From NCBI RefSeq assembly GCF_049310905.1, contig NZ_JBMEMN010000032.1:1-25496 (forward strand): 25,496 nucleotides of DNA, in the 5' to 3' direction. Each line of letters opens with the position of its first letter. Position 1 is the first letter of the stretch. Shown in pieces: positions 1-8,019 of the stretch. Source of the stretch: Gudongella sp049310905 (GTDB lineage: Bacteria > Bacillota > Clostridia > Tissierellales > Tissierellaceae). The notes under the pieces were generated by a model. It did no database searches. It was not told where the DNA came from and saw nothing but the letters and a program-made list of their open reading frames with translations. The translations under genes were made by a program, and so were the position numbers.

Positions 1-76
1 CGGTACTGGCGACTTGCTAGGTCTTACCAGGCTGGATTCCCACCAGCTAAATATCTGTCACCGAACTGGCGCACAC
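1..76 (-). mobile_element. Group II intron, 5' end (partial; continues off the left edge)
   Basis: Read on the minus strand from position 76, the sequence begins GTGTGCGCC, which fits the GUGYG start of group II introns. It continues into a domain-I-like segment with paired AGCTGG/CCAGC tracts and the GGTGGGAATCC and GTCGCCAGTACCG stretches familiar from bacterial introns. Only the first 76 nt are present; the reverse-transcriptase/maturase ORF and domains II-VI would lie to the left of the window. The 5' exon on this strand ends in AGAAGGAG, immediately before the intron. That the element is an intron is inferred from these motifs; no fold was computed. Confidence 0.8.
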
Positions 77-169
77 CTCCTTCTTCTATTCTACCCTATA
101 ATCACCTTCGACTTCCAATTGATTAAGTGTTTTTTTCAAAAAAATACTAATATTTTTTATTTTATCCTG

Positions 170-175
170 TATAAT
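170..175 (+). promoter_or_regulatory. Likely -10 box for the DUF362 gene
   Basis: A perfect TATAAT lies 24 nt upstream of the start codon at 200, in a very AT-rich stretch. No convincing -35 hexamer is present 16-19 nt upstream, so this is only the best candidate. An AAAGGGAGG ribosome binding site follows at 185-193. The rest of 77-199 is AT-rich and holds no other recognisable gene or hairpin. Confidence 0.45.
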
Positions 176-199
176 ATACAATTAAAGGGAGGTTTTCAG

Positions 200-1330
200 A
201 TGGGGCAGGTTGGAATACTCAAGGCTGAGGAATACAATTATGAAAAAGTATTGACTGATGTAGATAAACTGCTATCTGAGCTGGATGTTCTGAAAAACAT
301 TAAGCATAGTAGCTTTCTTGTAAAGACAAATCTTCTCAAAAAGAACAAACCTGAAGATGGTGTAACAACTCATCCATATGTCGTGGAAGGTGTAGTGAGA
401 TTCCTTCAGTCAAAGGGTCACTCTGTAGTAGTTGGCGACAGCCCCGGAGGACCATTCAATCCGGTTATGCTGAAATCGGTCTACGATGCATCAGGGATAT
501 CTGCAGTTGCCGAGAGAACAGGCTGCAGTCTGAATTACGATACATCGATAGTCGAAGTAAAGCCTCCTAAAGCCAAAGTAATCAACAATCTAAAGCTTGT
601 AAAGGCCTTTACTGAAGTGGATTATGTCGTATCCTGTGCAAAACTAAAAACTCATACAATGATGACATACACTGGGGCAGTTAAGAATCTTTTCGGGATG
701 ATTCCTGGAGTAACCAAGGCCGATTATCATCTCAAAATGAACGATGTGGATAATTTCGCAAATATGCTTATTGATGTATGCGACTATGTTAGGCCTTTAT
801 TTTCAGTTATTGATGGAATCCAGGCAATGGAAGGTGATGGTCCATCCAGTGGTGATATAAGAGAGTTGGGTCTTCTTCTGGCAGGAGAAAACCCATATGA
901 ACTGGATTATGTAGCAACAGGAATCACAGGACTTCTAGCCTCACCAGTAAATAGGCATGCCCTTGACCGTGGTTTGCTGAATCCTGAAAAAATTGTATTA
1001 TATGGTTTGAATATTAATGATCTTCAGATTGAGCCTTTCAAACTTCCGGGATCAACTCATGTGAATTTTGTCTCAGGTAGAATTCCAGAGTTTGTTAAGG
1101 ATTTTCTACTGGAGAGTATAAGGCCATATCCTGAAGTTATAAACAAGATTTGTGTAGGCTGTGGAGTTTGTGCAGCAAATTGTCCACCAAAGGTTATTTC
1201 AATGAGGAACCACAAGGCTGTCATCGACACAACTGACTGCATCAGATGTTTCTGTTGTCACGAGTTGTGTCCTGAAAAAGCAATCAAAGTAAAAAGGCAC
1301 CCTATTCACAGAATGGTGTTTGGAAAATAG
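200..1330 (+). CDS. DUF362 domain protein with two C-terminal [4Fe-4S] ferredoxin motifs
   Basis: A 376-residue protein. Residues from about 35 to 300 match the DUF362 family, including the segments GDSPGGPF, KLKTHTMMTYTGAVKNLFG and the AMEGDGPSSG loop. The C-terminus carries two classical CxxCxxCxxxCP clusters (CVGCGVCAANCP and CIRCFCCHELCP), so it should bind two [4Fe-4S] clusters and move electrons in the cytoplasm; no signal peptide or membrane helix is seen. The start was placed at ATG 200 because AAAGGGAGG precedes it at 185-193. The reading frame stays open back to 14, but that part runs into the intron and past the -10 box. The next gene's ribosome binding site begins directly after its stop, so the two are co-transcribed. 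The family's true reaction is unknown; a redox role is inferred. Confidence 0.88.
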   Translation: MGQVGILKAEEYNYEKVLTDVDKLLSELDVLKNIKHSSFLVKTNLLKKNKPEDGVTTHPYVVEGVVRFLQSKGHSVVVGDSPGGPFNPVMLKSVYDASGISAVAERTGCSLNYDTSIVEVKPPKAKVINNLKLVKAFTEVDYVVSCAKLKTHTMMTYTGAVKNLFGMIPGVTKADYHLKMNDVDNFANMLIDVCDYVRPLFSVIDGIQAMEGDGPSSGDIRELGLLLAGENPYELDYVATGITGLLASPVNRHALDRGLLNPEKIVLYGLNINDLQIEPFKLPGSTHVNFVSGRIPEFVKDFLLESIRPYPEVINKICVGCGVCAANCPPKVISMRNHKAVIDTTDCIRCFCCHELCPEKAIKVKRHPIHRMVFGK

Positions 1331-1343
1331 AAAGGAGCTTGTA

Positions 1344-1889
1344 ATGAAAAATTATACCCTAGACAGAGAAAATACACTTTTGTTGATGATTGACATTCAG
1401 GAAAGACTTGCACCTGCAATTCACAACGGAGATCAAATTGTAGACAAGAACAGAATCCTACTGACTGCAATGAAGGAACTTCAAATGAAGGTTATTCACA
1501 CTGAGCAATACCCAAAAGGCCTTGGAAAGACACTTCCTGAGCTTGCTGAGTTGATTGCTGCAAGTCCCCATGAAAAGGTTATGTTTTCTGCTTACAACGA
1601 CGAAGTAAGGGATAATATCTTCTCAAGTGGAAAGAAGAATATCCTGGTAACTGGAATGGAGACACATGTTTGTGTATTCCAAACTGTCCGGGATCTTCTA
1701 GAAGGTAAATACAATGTTTTTGTCATTACGGATGGTGTAGGCTCAAGAACCTATGAAAACTACAGAAATGCCCTGGATATGATGCAGGAAATGGGCGCTG
1801 TGATAACCAATACCGAGACTGTACTCTTTGATCTGATCAAGACAGCAGGTACACCTGATTTCAAAATTGTTTCAAAACTTGTAAAATAG
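1344..1889 (+). CDS. Isochorismatase-family cysteine hydrolase
   Basis: A 181-residue protein of the isochorismatase-like fold, close to the YcaC/ISOC1 branch in length. The expected triad is visible: D17 in MIDIQE, K78 in HEKVMFSA and the nucleophile C110 in GMETHVC, whose preceding residues also match the family's cis-peptide loop. Such enzymes hydrolyse amides, ureido acids or enol ethers; the substrate cannot be read from sequence. ATG 1344 was preferred over an in-frame ATG at 1320 because AAAGGAG sits at 1331-1337 just after the upstream stop, while a 1320 start would overlap the DUF362 gene without its own site. It forms a two-gene operon with the DUF362/ferredoxin gene and ends in a hairpin terminator. 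No signal peptide is seen, so it is probably cytoplasmic. Confidence 0.88.
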   Translation: MKNYTLDRENTLLLMIDIQERLAPAIHNGDQIVDKNRILLTAMKELQMKVIHTEQYPKGLGKTLPELAELIAASPHEKVMFSAYNDEVRDNIFSSGKKNILVTGMETHVCVFQTVRDLLEGKYNVFVITDGVGSRTYENYRNALDMMQEMGAVITNTETVLFDLIKTAGTPDFKIVSKLVK

Positions 1890-1915
1890 AGCTGACCCAT
1901 TGGATCAGCTCTTTT
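1889..1915 (+). terminator. Rho-independent terminator between convergent genes
   Basis: The stem GAGCTGA (1889-1895) pairs with TCAGCTC (1905-1911) and is followed by TTTT. It overlaps the last base of the hydrolase stop codon. The minus-strand side is also T-rich (TATTTTAC), so it may serve the oppositely transcribed c-di-GMP gene too. Confidence 0.8.
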
Positions 1916-1948
1916 CATTTCATTGCATATTCTTTTTCTTGTCTCTTA

Positions 1949-4900
1949 TTAGAGAACCCTTTCAACAAATATTTTCACGATTTCTGAATCAAACTGAGTT
2001 CCCGAGCATCTTATAAGCTCTGCAACTGCATCCTCCTTTGTCCTTGATGACTGATAAGGTCTGCTTGCTGTCATTGCTTCATATGCATCAGCAACGCAAA
2101 TAATTCGTGATTCTAGTGGAATCTCATTTCCGGCAAGTCCTTCAGGATATCCATTCCCATCAATCCTTTCGTGATGGTATAGTACCTGTCGTGCCAAATT
2201 TGAATATTCATCCACTGACTTTAGTATCTGATATCCTGTTTCGGGATGCTTCCTGATAGTTTCAAATTCAATCTCAGTAAGTCTTCCCGGTTTATTCAAT
2301 ATTTCCGGAGGCACCATTATCTTTCCGATATCATGGAGAATAGCTGCGGTCTTTATTTGCTCTACCTCATTTTCTGAAAATCCCATTTCTCTTGCTATTG
2401 CAACGCAGTACTGTGAAACCCTTTCCGTATGGATCTGCTCCTTGTCATACTTCAGATTGATATTCTTGAGTACTATTTCAATAGTCTGACTTCTCATTAG
2501 CTTGCCGTACTTCAATTTGTCCTTGTACATATTGTTGTCTGCCATTGTCATAACAGAACTAATTTCGACATCAGATGTGCTCTTAGTTGAAAAACCAATC
2601 GCAAGAGAAACGATCACAGAGTCCAGTCTTATGCTTTTTGCTGCAACCTCTATTCTGCTCTTTACTCTATCCGCCTGTATTTCACTAGTCTTGGGAAGAA
2701 TAACCATAAACTCGTCACCGCCCATTCTTCCAATTATGTCATCCTCCCTGCAAGCTGTCCTCAGAACCTCTGCAACACTTGTAAGTAGTTTATCACCCAT
2801 CTTGTGACCAAAAGCGTCATTTGTAAGCTTGAGTCCGTTGACATCAATTGTCATAACAGTAAATGGTAGATTTCTTTGAGTATCCAATCTCTTTATTGAA
2901 TCCTCCATATACCTTCTATTGTAGAGTCCAGTCAAATAGTCGTGATAACTGAGATACTCGATTTCCTTCAATTTTTCCCTCTTGTCTGTAAAGTCCCTGA
3001 ATACAACAACAACGCCTTTTATAAGTCCATCCTCACCTCTGATTGGGGCAGCACTGTCCTCAATGGATATTTTTGACCCGTTCTTTCCTATCAGGGTGGT
3101 ATTGTCAAGAAGCTCAATTATCTCTGCACTTTCAAGAACTCTTTCCACAGGGTTGTCACAAAGTTCTCCAGTGAAATCATCTATGATATGGAATACCTTT
3201 TCAAATTTCAATCCCTTTGCTTCATCATGGGTCCATCCTGTAAGATTTTCCGCAATTGGGTTCATCAATTCGATTCTGCCTCTTGAATCAGTTGAAATTA
3301 CTCCATCCCCTACTGACAACAAAGTTGTCCTGAATTGCTCTTTTTCTCTATATAACTCCTGTTGAAGCTTCTTTCGATCAGTTATATCCATAAATGTAAT
3401 GACTCCACCAACGGTCCTTCCCTCAACTTTCTGTGGATAACTGAAGTACTCGACAGCAAAACTCCTGTTGTCCCTTGTCCAGAATACCTCGTTGTCAACT
3501 TGAGTACCCTTGCCACTTCTCATGCCTTCCACTATGGAGCATTGCTCTAAGCTAGTTGGAAAACCATCTCTTGAGCTGTGGTGAATCATATCATGCATGT
3601 TTTTGCCAAGCAACTCATCATGACTGTCATACCCCAGCATGTTCAATGCATTTCTATTTATGAATGTACAATTCCCTTCCAGGTCTATGCCATAAATCCC
3701 CTCGGCTGCTGAATTCAGAATAAGCTGAAGCTTGTCTTTGTTTTCTTCAAGTTCATTATTTGCATCTCTTATTTCTTCTGTTCTTGTCCGGACTTCATCC
3801 TCAAGATTGTGTACCAGTGAAAAAATTCTATCTGCCATGTCATTGTATGACTCGCCTAGCCTGCCAACCTCATCTTGTCTATGAATATTGACTCTTCTAG
3901 TCAGGTCCCCTTCTGAAAAGCTCTTGTTAGCCTCTAGGATATCCTCCATTGGATCAAAAAGGTTTCTTATTATAATCATAAACATTAGAATTGAAAACAA
4001 GAGTCCCAAAGACCCGACTAACAAACTATCCCTTAATGAATCGTCAACTGTAGTTCCCAATAGGCTTTCTGGTACTGCTGTTAAAACAATCCAATCAATT
4101 CCTGGAAGGTTAAACTCAGTAGCTTTGCTGAATAATGTTTCCTGTCCTCTTTCACCTTCAACAAGTCCGGGATTGCCATCTAAATACTCTTCGTATGTCT
4201 TTAGCGCAACTCTGTTCTCTGTATCAGCAATGTTGATTCTGTCAAAATTGCCATCCGAGTTAATAATATAGTTTTCATCGCCCATTGAATTGGCCACTAC
4301 AAATCCAGTTTCCCTCTCAACGATCATTGCATAGGAATCAGCAGACTCAGTAATATCACTCAATGCCCAATTTAATCCTGATAGTAGAAGGTGTACACCT
4401 AAAACTCCATCAATATTGCCGGTATTATTCATTACTGGTGCTGCCGCTGATATTGAAAGGTCATTCATGAAAAAATGCTTATATGCAGGTGAGAAGGAAA
4501 ATCCCGCCTGACTAGTGGCTGTTTTGTACCAGGCTCTTGTACGAGGATCAAATGCTCCTGCATCCCTTGAGAATTCTCCAACCGTACCATCTTCATTTGC
4601 AGAATAGTACCAGGAATTTCCTCCAGTTTCATTGTTGTTGACCATTAATTCAACATCACCTGATCCATTACTCCTTGCGCCGTAATACTCTCCTGCTTCT
4701 GAGCCATAACTGAAGCTGTAAACAATATCATCCTGGGTGTTAATGGTATTCAAGAAGAACAAATTTCTTGAATCAGGATCATCCAAATCAACGAGTCCAT
4801 TTTCAATCATTCCTATATTCATCTGAATCACTTGCTCGGGAATATGAAAATAATCCTCCATCTGATTGACTATATCATGATTTAGATTATCGGCAAGTCT

Positions 4901-5050
4901 ATTTATAACCTGTTCATTTGAATTGTTCCACTTCGTATAGGTTGCATAACCGATGGCGCCTACCGTAAGTGTAACACTCAGTATAAACAAAACTATTATT
5001 GTAGTTTTTATTGAAATTGAATCAATGAATTTCCTGAGTGATCGTTCCAT
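1949..5050 (-). CDS. Membrane sensor: Cache-HAMP-PAS-PAS-GGDEF-HD-GYP c-di-GMP enzyme
   Basis: A 1033-residue multidomain protein. Order: membrane helix 1 (about 16-36); extracytoplasmic double-Cache-type sensor (about 40-335, with a FDPRTRAWYK motif at 167-176); helix 2 (about 343-362); HAMP (about 363-418); coiled coil; PAS 1 (about 440-560); PAS 2 (about 570-690); GGDEF (about 695-855); HD-GYP (about 865-1033). The cyclase signature GGDEF is intact (777-781) and preceded by an RxxD product-inhibition site (REDD, 768-771). The phosphodiesterase has HD at 906-907 and HHERIDGNGYP at 959-969. Both activities are therefore possible, c-di-GMP synthesis and hydrolysis, gated by an extracellular ligand. 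ATG 5050 is preceded by GAGGAG. It is monocistronic with its own promoter. Its ligand is unknown; proximity to the pst operon gives no proof of a phosphate link. Confidence 0.92.
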   Translation of the reverse strand: MERSLRKFIDSISIKTTIIVLFILSVTLTVGAIGYATYTKWNNSNEQVINRLADNLNHDIVNQMEDYFHIPEQVIQMNIGMIENGLVDLDDPDSRNLFFLNTINTQDDIVYSFSYGSEAGEYYGARSNGSGDVELMVNNNETGGNSWYYSANEDGTVGEFSRDAGAFDPRTRAWYKTATSQAGFSFSPAYKHFFMNDLSISAAAPVMNNTGNIDGVLGVHLLLSGLNWALSDITESADSYAMIVERETGFVVANSMGDENYIINSDGNFDRINIADTENRVALKTYEEYLDGNPGLVEGERGQETLFSKATEFNLPGIDWIVLTAVPESLLGTTVDDSLRDSLLVGSLGLLFSILMFMIIIRNLFDPMEDILEANKSFSEGDLTRRVNIHRQDEVGRLGESYNDMADRIFSLVHNLEDEVRTRTEEIRDANNELEENKDKLQLILNSAAEGIYGIDLEGNCTFINRNALNMLGYDSHDELLGKNMHDMIHHSSRDGFPTSLEQCSIVEGMRSGKGTQVDNEVFWTRDNRSFAVEYFSYPQKVEGRTVGGVITFMDITDRKKLQQELYREKEQFRTTLLSVGDGVISTDSRGRIELMNPIAENLTGWTHDEAKGLKFEKVFHIIDDFTGELCDNPVERVLESAEIIELLDNTTLIGKNGSKISIEDSAAPIRGEDGLIKGVVVVFRDFTDKREKLKEIEYLSYHDYLTGLYNRRYMEDSIKRLDTQRNLPFTVMTIDVNGLKLTNDAFGHKMGDKLLTSVAEVLRTACREDDIIGRMGGDEFMVILPKTSEIQADRVKSRIEVAAKSIRLDSVIVSLAIGFSTKSTSDVEISSVMTMADNNMYKDKLKYGKLMRSQTIEIVLKNINLKYDKEQIHTERVSQYCVAIAREMGFSENEVEQIKTAAILHDIGKIMVPPEILNKPGRLTEIEFETIRKHPETGYQILKSVDEYSNLARQVLYHHERIDGNGYPEGLAGNEIPLESRIICVADAYEAMTASRPYQSSRTKEDAVAELIRCSGTQFDSEIVKIFVERVL

Positions 5051-5134
5051 GGGTGGCTCCTCACTATATGTTAGTAAAAGTGATATGAAAAATGTATGGG
5101 AATGTGTAAAATTTAATATTTATACATAAATTTA

Positions 5135-5163
5135 ATTATAGCACTTAGTAAAAATATGTACAA
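5135..5163 (-). promoter_or_regulatory. Sigma-A promoter of the c-di-GMP sensor gene
   Basis: On the minus strand TTGTAC (5158-5163) and a perfect TATAAT (5135-5140) are separated by exactly 17 nt. The predicted transcript start is about 80 nt before the start codon at 5050. It lies just downstream of the pst operon terminator, which separates the two units. Confidence 0.7.
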
Positions 5164-5196
5164 CGACTAAAGGCTACTGTATCTGAAAATTCTGCA

Positions 5197-5230
5197 CAAA
5201 AAAACTGTCCGCTATAATCAGCCAACAGTT
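5197..5230 (-). terminator. Terminator of the pst operon
   Basis: On the minus strand AACTGT (5225-5230) pairs with ACAGTT (5203-5208), with a few further GC/GC pairs inside the loop, and a T run follows at 5204-5198. It lies 40 nt after the pstB stop, marking the operon end without phoU. Confidence 0.65.
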
Positions 5231-5269
5231 ATTCTCGCAACATATTGTTCATGTTCATAATGGATAATT

Positions 5270-6064
5270 CTAACCAAATCTACCTGTAATATAATCCTCT
5301 GTTCTCTTGTCATGAGGATTACTGAATATTTTATTTGTCTTGTCAAACTCAATCAGCTCTCCACTAAGAAAGAATGCTGTCTTATCAGATATCCTTGCAG
5401 CCTGCTGCATATTATGAGTAACAATAATAACCGTATATTCCTTCTTCAAATCCTCCATCAATTCCTCAATCCTCATTGTTGCAACAGGGTCAAGGGCAGA
5501 TGTCGGTTCATCCATCAGTATAACTTCAGGGCTTACTGCCATTGTCCTTGCAATACATAATCTCTGCTGCTGCCCGCCTGACAAACTATATGCATTTTCA
5601 GACATTCTGTCCTTTACCTCATCCCATAAAGCTGCTCCTCTTAGACTTTGCTCCGCAATTTCCATAAGGGTTTTTTTGTCCTTGACTCCATGAATTTTTG
5701 GACCGTAAACCACATTCTCAAAAATGGACTTTGGAAAAGGGTTAGGCTTTTGAAATACCATTCCAACTCTTGTCCTAAGCTCCTCCACCATCATATGTGA
5801 TCCGAAAATATCATGGCCATGATATAGGATTTCCCCCTCAGTTCTGACAATGGGTATGCTTTCAATCATACGGTTAAGTGTTTTTACAAAAGTAGACTTT
5901 CCACAACCGGATGGTCCGATTATGGCAGTAATTTCATTCTCTTCAATGCCCATGTTTATATCTATAAGGGCTTGGTTATCTCCATACCAGAGATTAAGTC
6001 CTCTAACATCATATACATACTTATTTGAATCTTCATTTGTACTTCTCACAGTCTTTTCCCCCAT
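5270..6064 (-). CDS. pstB: Phosphate ABC transporter ATP-binding protein PstB
   Basis: A 264-residue ABC ATPase that powers high-affinity phosphate import through PstCA. Walker A GPSGCGKST (50-58), a Q-loop region (VGMVFQKPNPFP, typical of PstB), the LSGGQQQR signature and Walker B VILMDEP followed by TSALD are all present, and the length is normal for the family. The pstA stop TAA directly abuts its ATG and no clear Shine-Dalgarno lies before it, so translation is probably coupled to pstA. An internal GTG at codon 6, after GGGGGAA, is an alternative start. It is the last gene of the operon; phoU, which commonly follows pstB in Firmicutes, is absent and a terminator follows instead. Confidence 0.97.
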   Translation of the reverse strand: MGEKTVRSTNEDSNKYVYDVRGLNLWYGDNQALIDINMGIEENEITAIIGPSGCGKSTFVKTLNRMIESIPIVRTEGEILYHGHDIFGSHMMVEELRTRVGMVFQKPNPFPKSIFENVVYGPKIHGVKDKKTLMEIAEQSLRGAALWDEVKDRMSENAYSLSGGQQQRLCIARTMAVSPEVILMDEPTSALDPVATMRIEELMEDLKKEYTVIIVTHNMQQAARISDKTAFFLSGELIEFDKTNKIFSNPHDKRTEDYITGRFG

Positions 6065-6970
6065 TTAGAATGTTTTCTGGAACTTATTCCTTATTATAAT
6101 AGCCACTGAGTTCAAAATAAACAATGTCAACAGTAGCACAACAATTGTCGCTGATGCAAGATAGGCATACTCTGGTGTCAATACCGTATCAAGGGTCCAG
6201 TAATAAATCTGTATTGGCATAACAGTAAAGTCATCCATGACACCTGTAGGTATTTTCATTATCAAGGTTGGAATCCCAAGCACTACCAAAGGTGCTGTCT
6301 CGCCTATCGCCCTTGAGATTGCAAGTATTGCCCCCGTTAAAATCCCTGGTATTGAAACTGGCAATACAACTCTCCATATAGTGGTCCACTTGTCTGCACC
6401 CATTCCATATGATGCTTCCCTAAGGAAACCGGGTACTGCTCGGAGAGCCTCCTGCGAAGCCACCACCACGATGGGCAGAACCAGGAGCGACATTGTTAAT
6501 CCTCCTGCCATGATGCTTGATCCTAGGCTTAGCATCCTTGAGAATACAGTAAGTCCCAAAAGTCCAAATATAACCGATGGAACACTGGCAAGGTTTGAAA
6601 TATTCACCTTAATAATCCTTTGAATTCTTCCCTCGGTTGCGTATTCTTCAAGATAAATGGCAGTGGAAACACCTAAAATCAGCGTCACCGGTATAACAAT
6701 CATCATTAGATAAAGAGTACCAATAATTGCACCCTTTATTCCCGCTTTCTCAGGAAATATTGAAAGGTTGCTTGTCAGAAACTGCCAGTCCAGCCATCCA
6801 ATACTGTTTACAATAATCTGATAAAGAAGTATCCCAAGCACTAGAACGGCAAAAACTGTTGACAGCGAAAACAGGTGCTTGGCAAAATTATTAAGTCCTA
6901 TTCTCCATGATATTCTATTTTTATTGAAAGTGACCCTTTTTTCCTCAGGCCCTTTTATATTCTCATTCAT
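6065..6970 (-). CDS. pstA: Phosphate ABC transporter permease PstA
   Basis: A 301-residue integral membrane protein with about six helices. The first is near residues 33-55, after a charged N-terminal tail. The permease EAA loop is visible (EASYGMGADKWT, then VVLPVSIPGILTG), as expected for the subunit that contacts PstB. It pairs with PstC to form the phosphate channel. The start at 6970 is preceded by AAAGGATG, but this is not the only possible history. The 51 nt upstream form an open frame in the same phase that ends in TAA exactly one codon before this ATG and has a much stronger ribosome binding site (see the separate entry at 6971-7021). Confidence 0.95.
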   Translation of the reverse strand: MNENIKGPEEKRVTFNKNRISWRIGLNNFAKHLFSLSTVFAVLVLGILLYQIIVNSIGWLDWQFLTSNLSIFPEKAGIKGAIIGTLYLMMIVIPVTLILGVSTAIYLEEYATEGRIQRIIKVNISNLASVPSVIFGLLGLTVFSRMLSLGSSIMAGGLTMSLLVLPIVVVASQEALRAVPGFLREASYGMGADKWTTIWRVVLPVSIPGILTGAILAISRAIGETAPLVVLGIPTLIMKIPTGVMDDFTVMPIQIYYWTLDTVLTPEYAYLASATIVVLLLTLFILNSVAIIIRNKFQKTF

Positions 6971-7021
6971 TTAATCCACATCCTTTTCAAGTATGGAATC
7001 CTTCTTGTCCTTAGAATTCAT
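6971..7021 (-). CDS. 16-codon micro-ORF filling the pstC-pstA gap, in frame with pstA
   Basis: ATG at 7021-7019 overlaps the pstC stop (TGATG) and follows the strong site GGGAGGAG with 5 nt spacing. It encodes MNSKDKKDSILEKDVD, then TAA, and the pstA ATG is the very next codon. The peptide is hydrophilic, like a cytoplasmic N-terminal tail. It could be a translational-coupling leader, or the original pstA N-terminus cut off by a nonsense mutation. Expression is inferred only from the ribosome binding site and phase. Confidence 0.5.
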   Translation of the reverse strand: MNSKDKKDSILEKDVD

Positions 7022-7941
7022 CAATACTCCTCCCTGTACTTCCTTGAAATATACTGTGCAATAAGATTCATACCCAATGTAAATACGAAGAGGATTAATC
7101 CAACTGCATACAGACTATAGTAACCCACTGTCCCACTGCCGGCGTCTCCGCTAGTAAATTCTACAATATATGCGGTCATCGTCTGCATGGACTGAGTTAT
7201 GTCAAAGGTAAAATTTTTGGAGCTTCCACTTGCTATGGTAACAATCATCGTTTCACCAATGGCTCTGGATATTGCCAATACAATTGATGCAACTATTCCT
7301 GATATCGATGCGGGTATTATGACCTTCAGGGTAGTTTCAAGCTTTGTTGACCCAAGACCCAATGCCCCATCCTTCATAATTGTAGGTACCGCATTCATCG
7401 CATCCTCTGATAGGGATGCAACCATTGGTATTATCATTATCCCCATTACGATTCCAGGGCTGAGAACATTTTTTGCCCCCAAAGAAGGAATCAGGTTCAT
7501 CAAAAGGGGGGTAACAAATGAATATGCGAAAAAGCCGTATACTATGGTCGGTATTCCCGCTAATACTTCAAGTATAGGTTTCAGAATCTTTCTTAGCTTA
7601 GCCGATGCAAACTGGCTTAAATAGATTGCAGCTGCCATTCCAACAGGAACGGCTACAAGCATTGCAATTATTGTGGTTAACAATGTCCCGTTTAAAAGGG
7701 GGAGGAAACCAAAAGAGGGATCCTTCGACAAAGGACTTAGATTTGTGGAAAAGACCTCTCTTATTGGTACCTGTGAAAAGAACTTGATTGAATCAAATAT
7801 CAATGTATATACAATGCCAAAGGTAGTAATTACGGATATTGAAGCCATAATTAAAAAGATCTTGGGCATGATCTTGTCTGAGAAGTGATTCTTATTTCTT
7901 ATATTATTCTGGATAATTTCTCTTATACTGTTTTTTTCCAT
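7021..7941 (-). CDS. pstC: Phosphate ABC transporter permease PstC
   Basis: A 306-residue membrane protein with about six helices (first near 25-50) and the PstC-type loop containing the EAA-like segment DGALGLGSTKLETT followed by VIIPASISGIV. It also has the conserved AIYLSQFAS and AGIPTIVYGFFAY regions. It forms the phosphate translocation pore with PstA in the cytoplasmic membrane. ATG 7941 follows GGGGAG. It is separated from pstS by 78 nt containing a strong hairpin, which probably lowers its expression relative to the binding protein. The stop TGA overlaps the ATG of the 16-codon micro-ORF. Confidence 0.95.
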   Translation of the reverse strand: MEKNSIREIIQNNIRNKNHFSDKIMPKIFLIMASISVITTFGIVYTLIFDSIKFFSQVPIREVFSTNLSPLSKDPSFGFLPLLNGTLLTTIIAMLVAVPVGMAAAIYLSQFASAKLRKILKPILEVLAGIPTIVYGFFAYSFVTPLLMNLIPSLGAKNVLSPGIVMGIMIIPMVASLSEDAMNAVPTIMKDGALGLGSTKLETTLKVIIPASISGIVASIVLAISRAIGETMIVTIASGSSKNFTFDITQSMQTMTAYIVEFTSGDAGSGTVGYYSLYAVGLILFVFTLGMNLIAQYISRKYREEY

Positions 7942-7981
7942 GCTTATCTCCCCTGATTTATCTAAATCCAGATGAATGACC

Positions 7982-8003
7982 GTGAGAGGTGATTACCTCT
8001 CAC
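7982..8003 (-). promoter_or_regulatory. Intercistronic hairpin between pstS and pstC
   Basis: GTGAGAGGT (7982-7990) and ACCTCTCAC (7995-8003) form a perfect 9-bp stem with a 4-nt loop, 16 nt after the pstS stop. No T run follows, so it is not a standard terminator. It more likely protects the upstream pstS message or partly attenuates transcription, which would give more binding protein than permease. Confidence 0.65.
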
Positions 8004-8019
8004 AGTCTCAATCAATTTA

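Noticed and set aside
14..199. In-frame extension of the DUF362 protein by 62 residues
   Set aside because: It reads through intron sequence and the TATAAT box, and a good ribosome binding site fixes the start at 200.
1320..1343. Earlier ATG for the isochorismatase-family gene
   Set aside because: It would overlap the upstream gene, and AAAGGAG at 1331-1337 points to ATG 1344.
2502..4271. Open frames on the plus strand opposite the c-di-GMP sensor gene
   Set aside because: They are antisense to a long, fully motif-supported protein and have no recognisable domains or ribosome binding sites.
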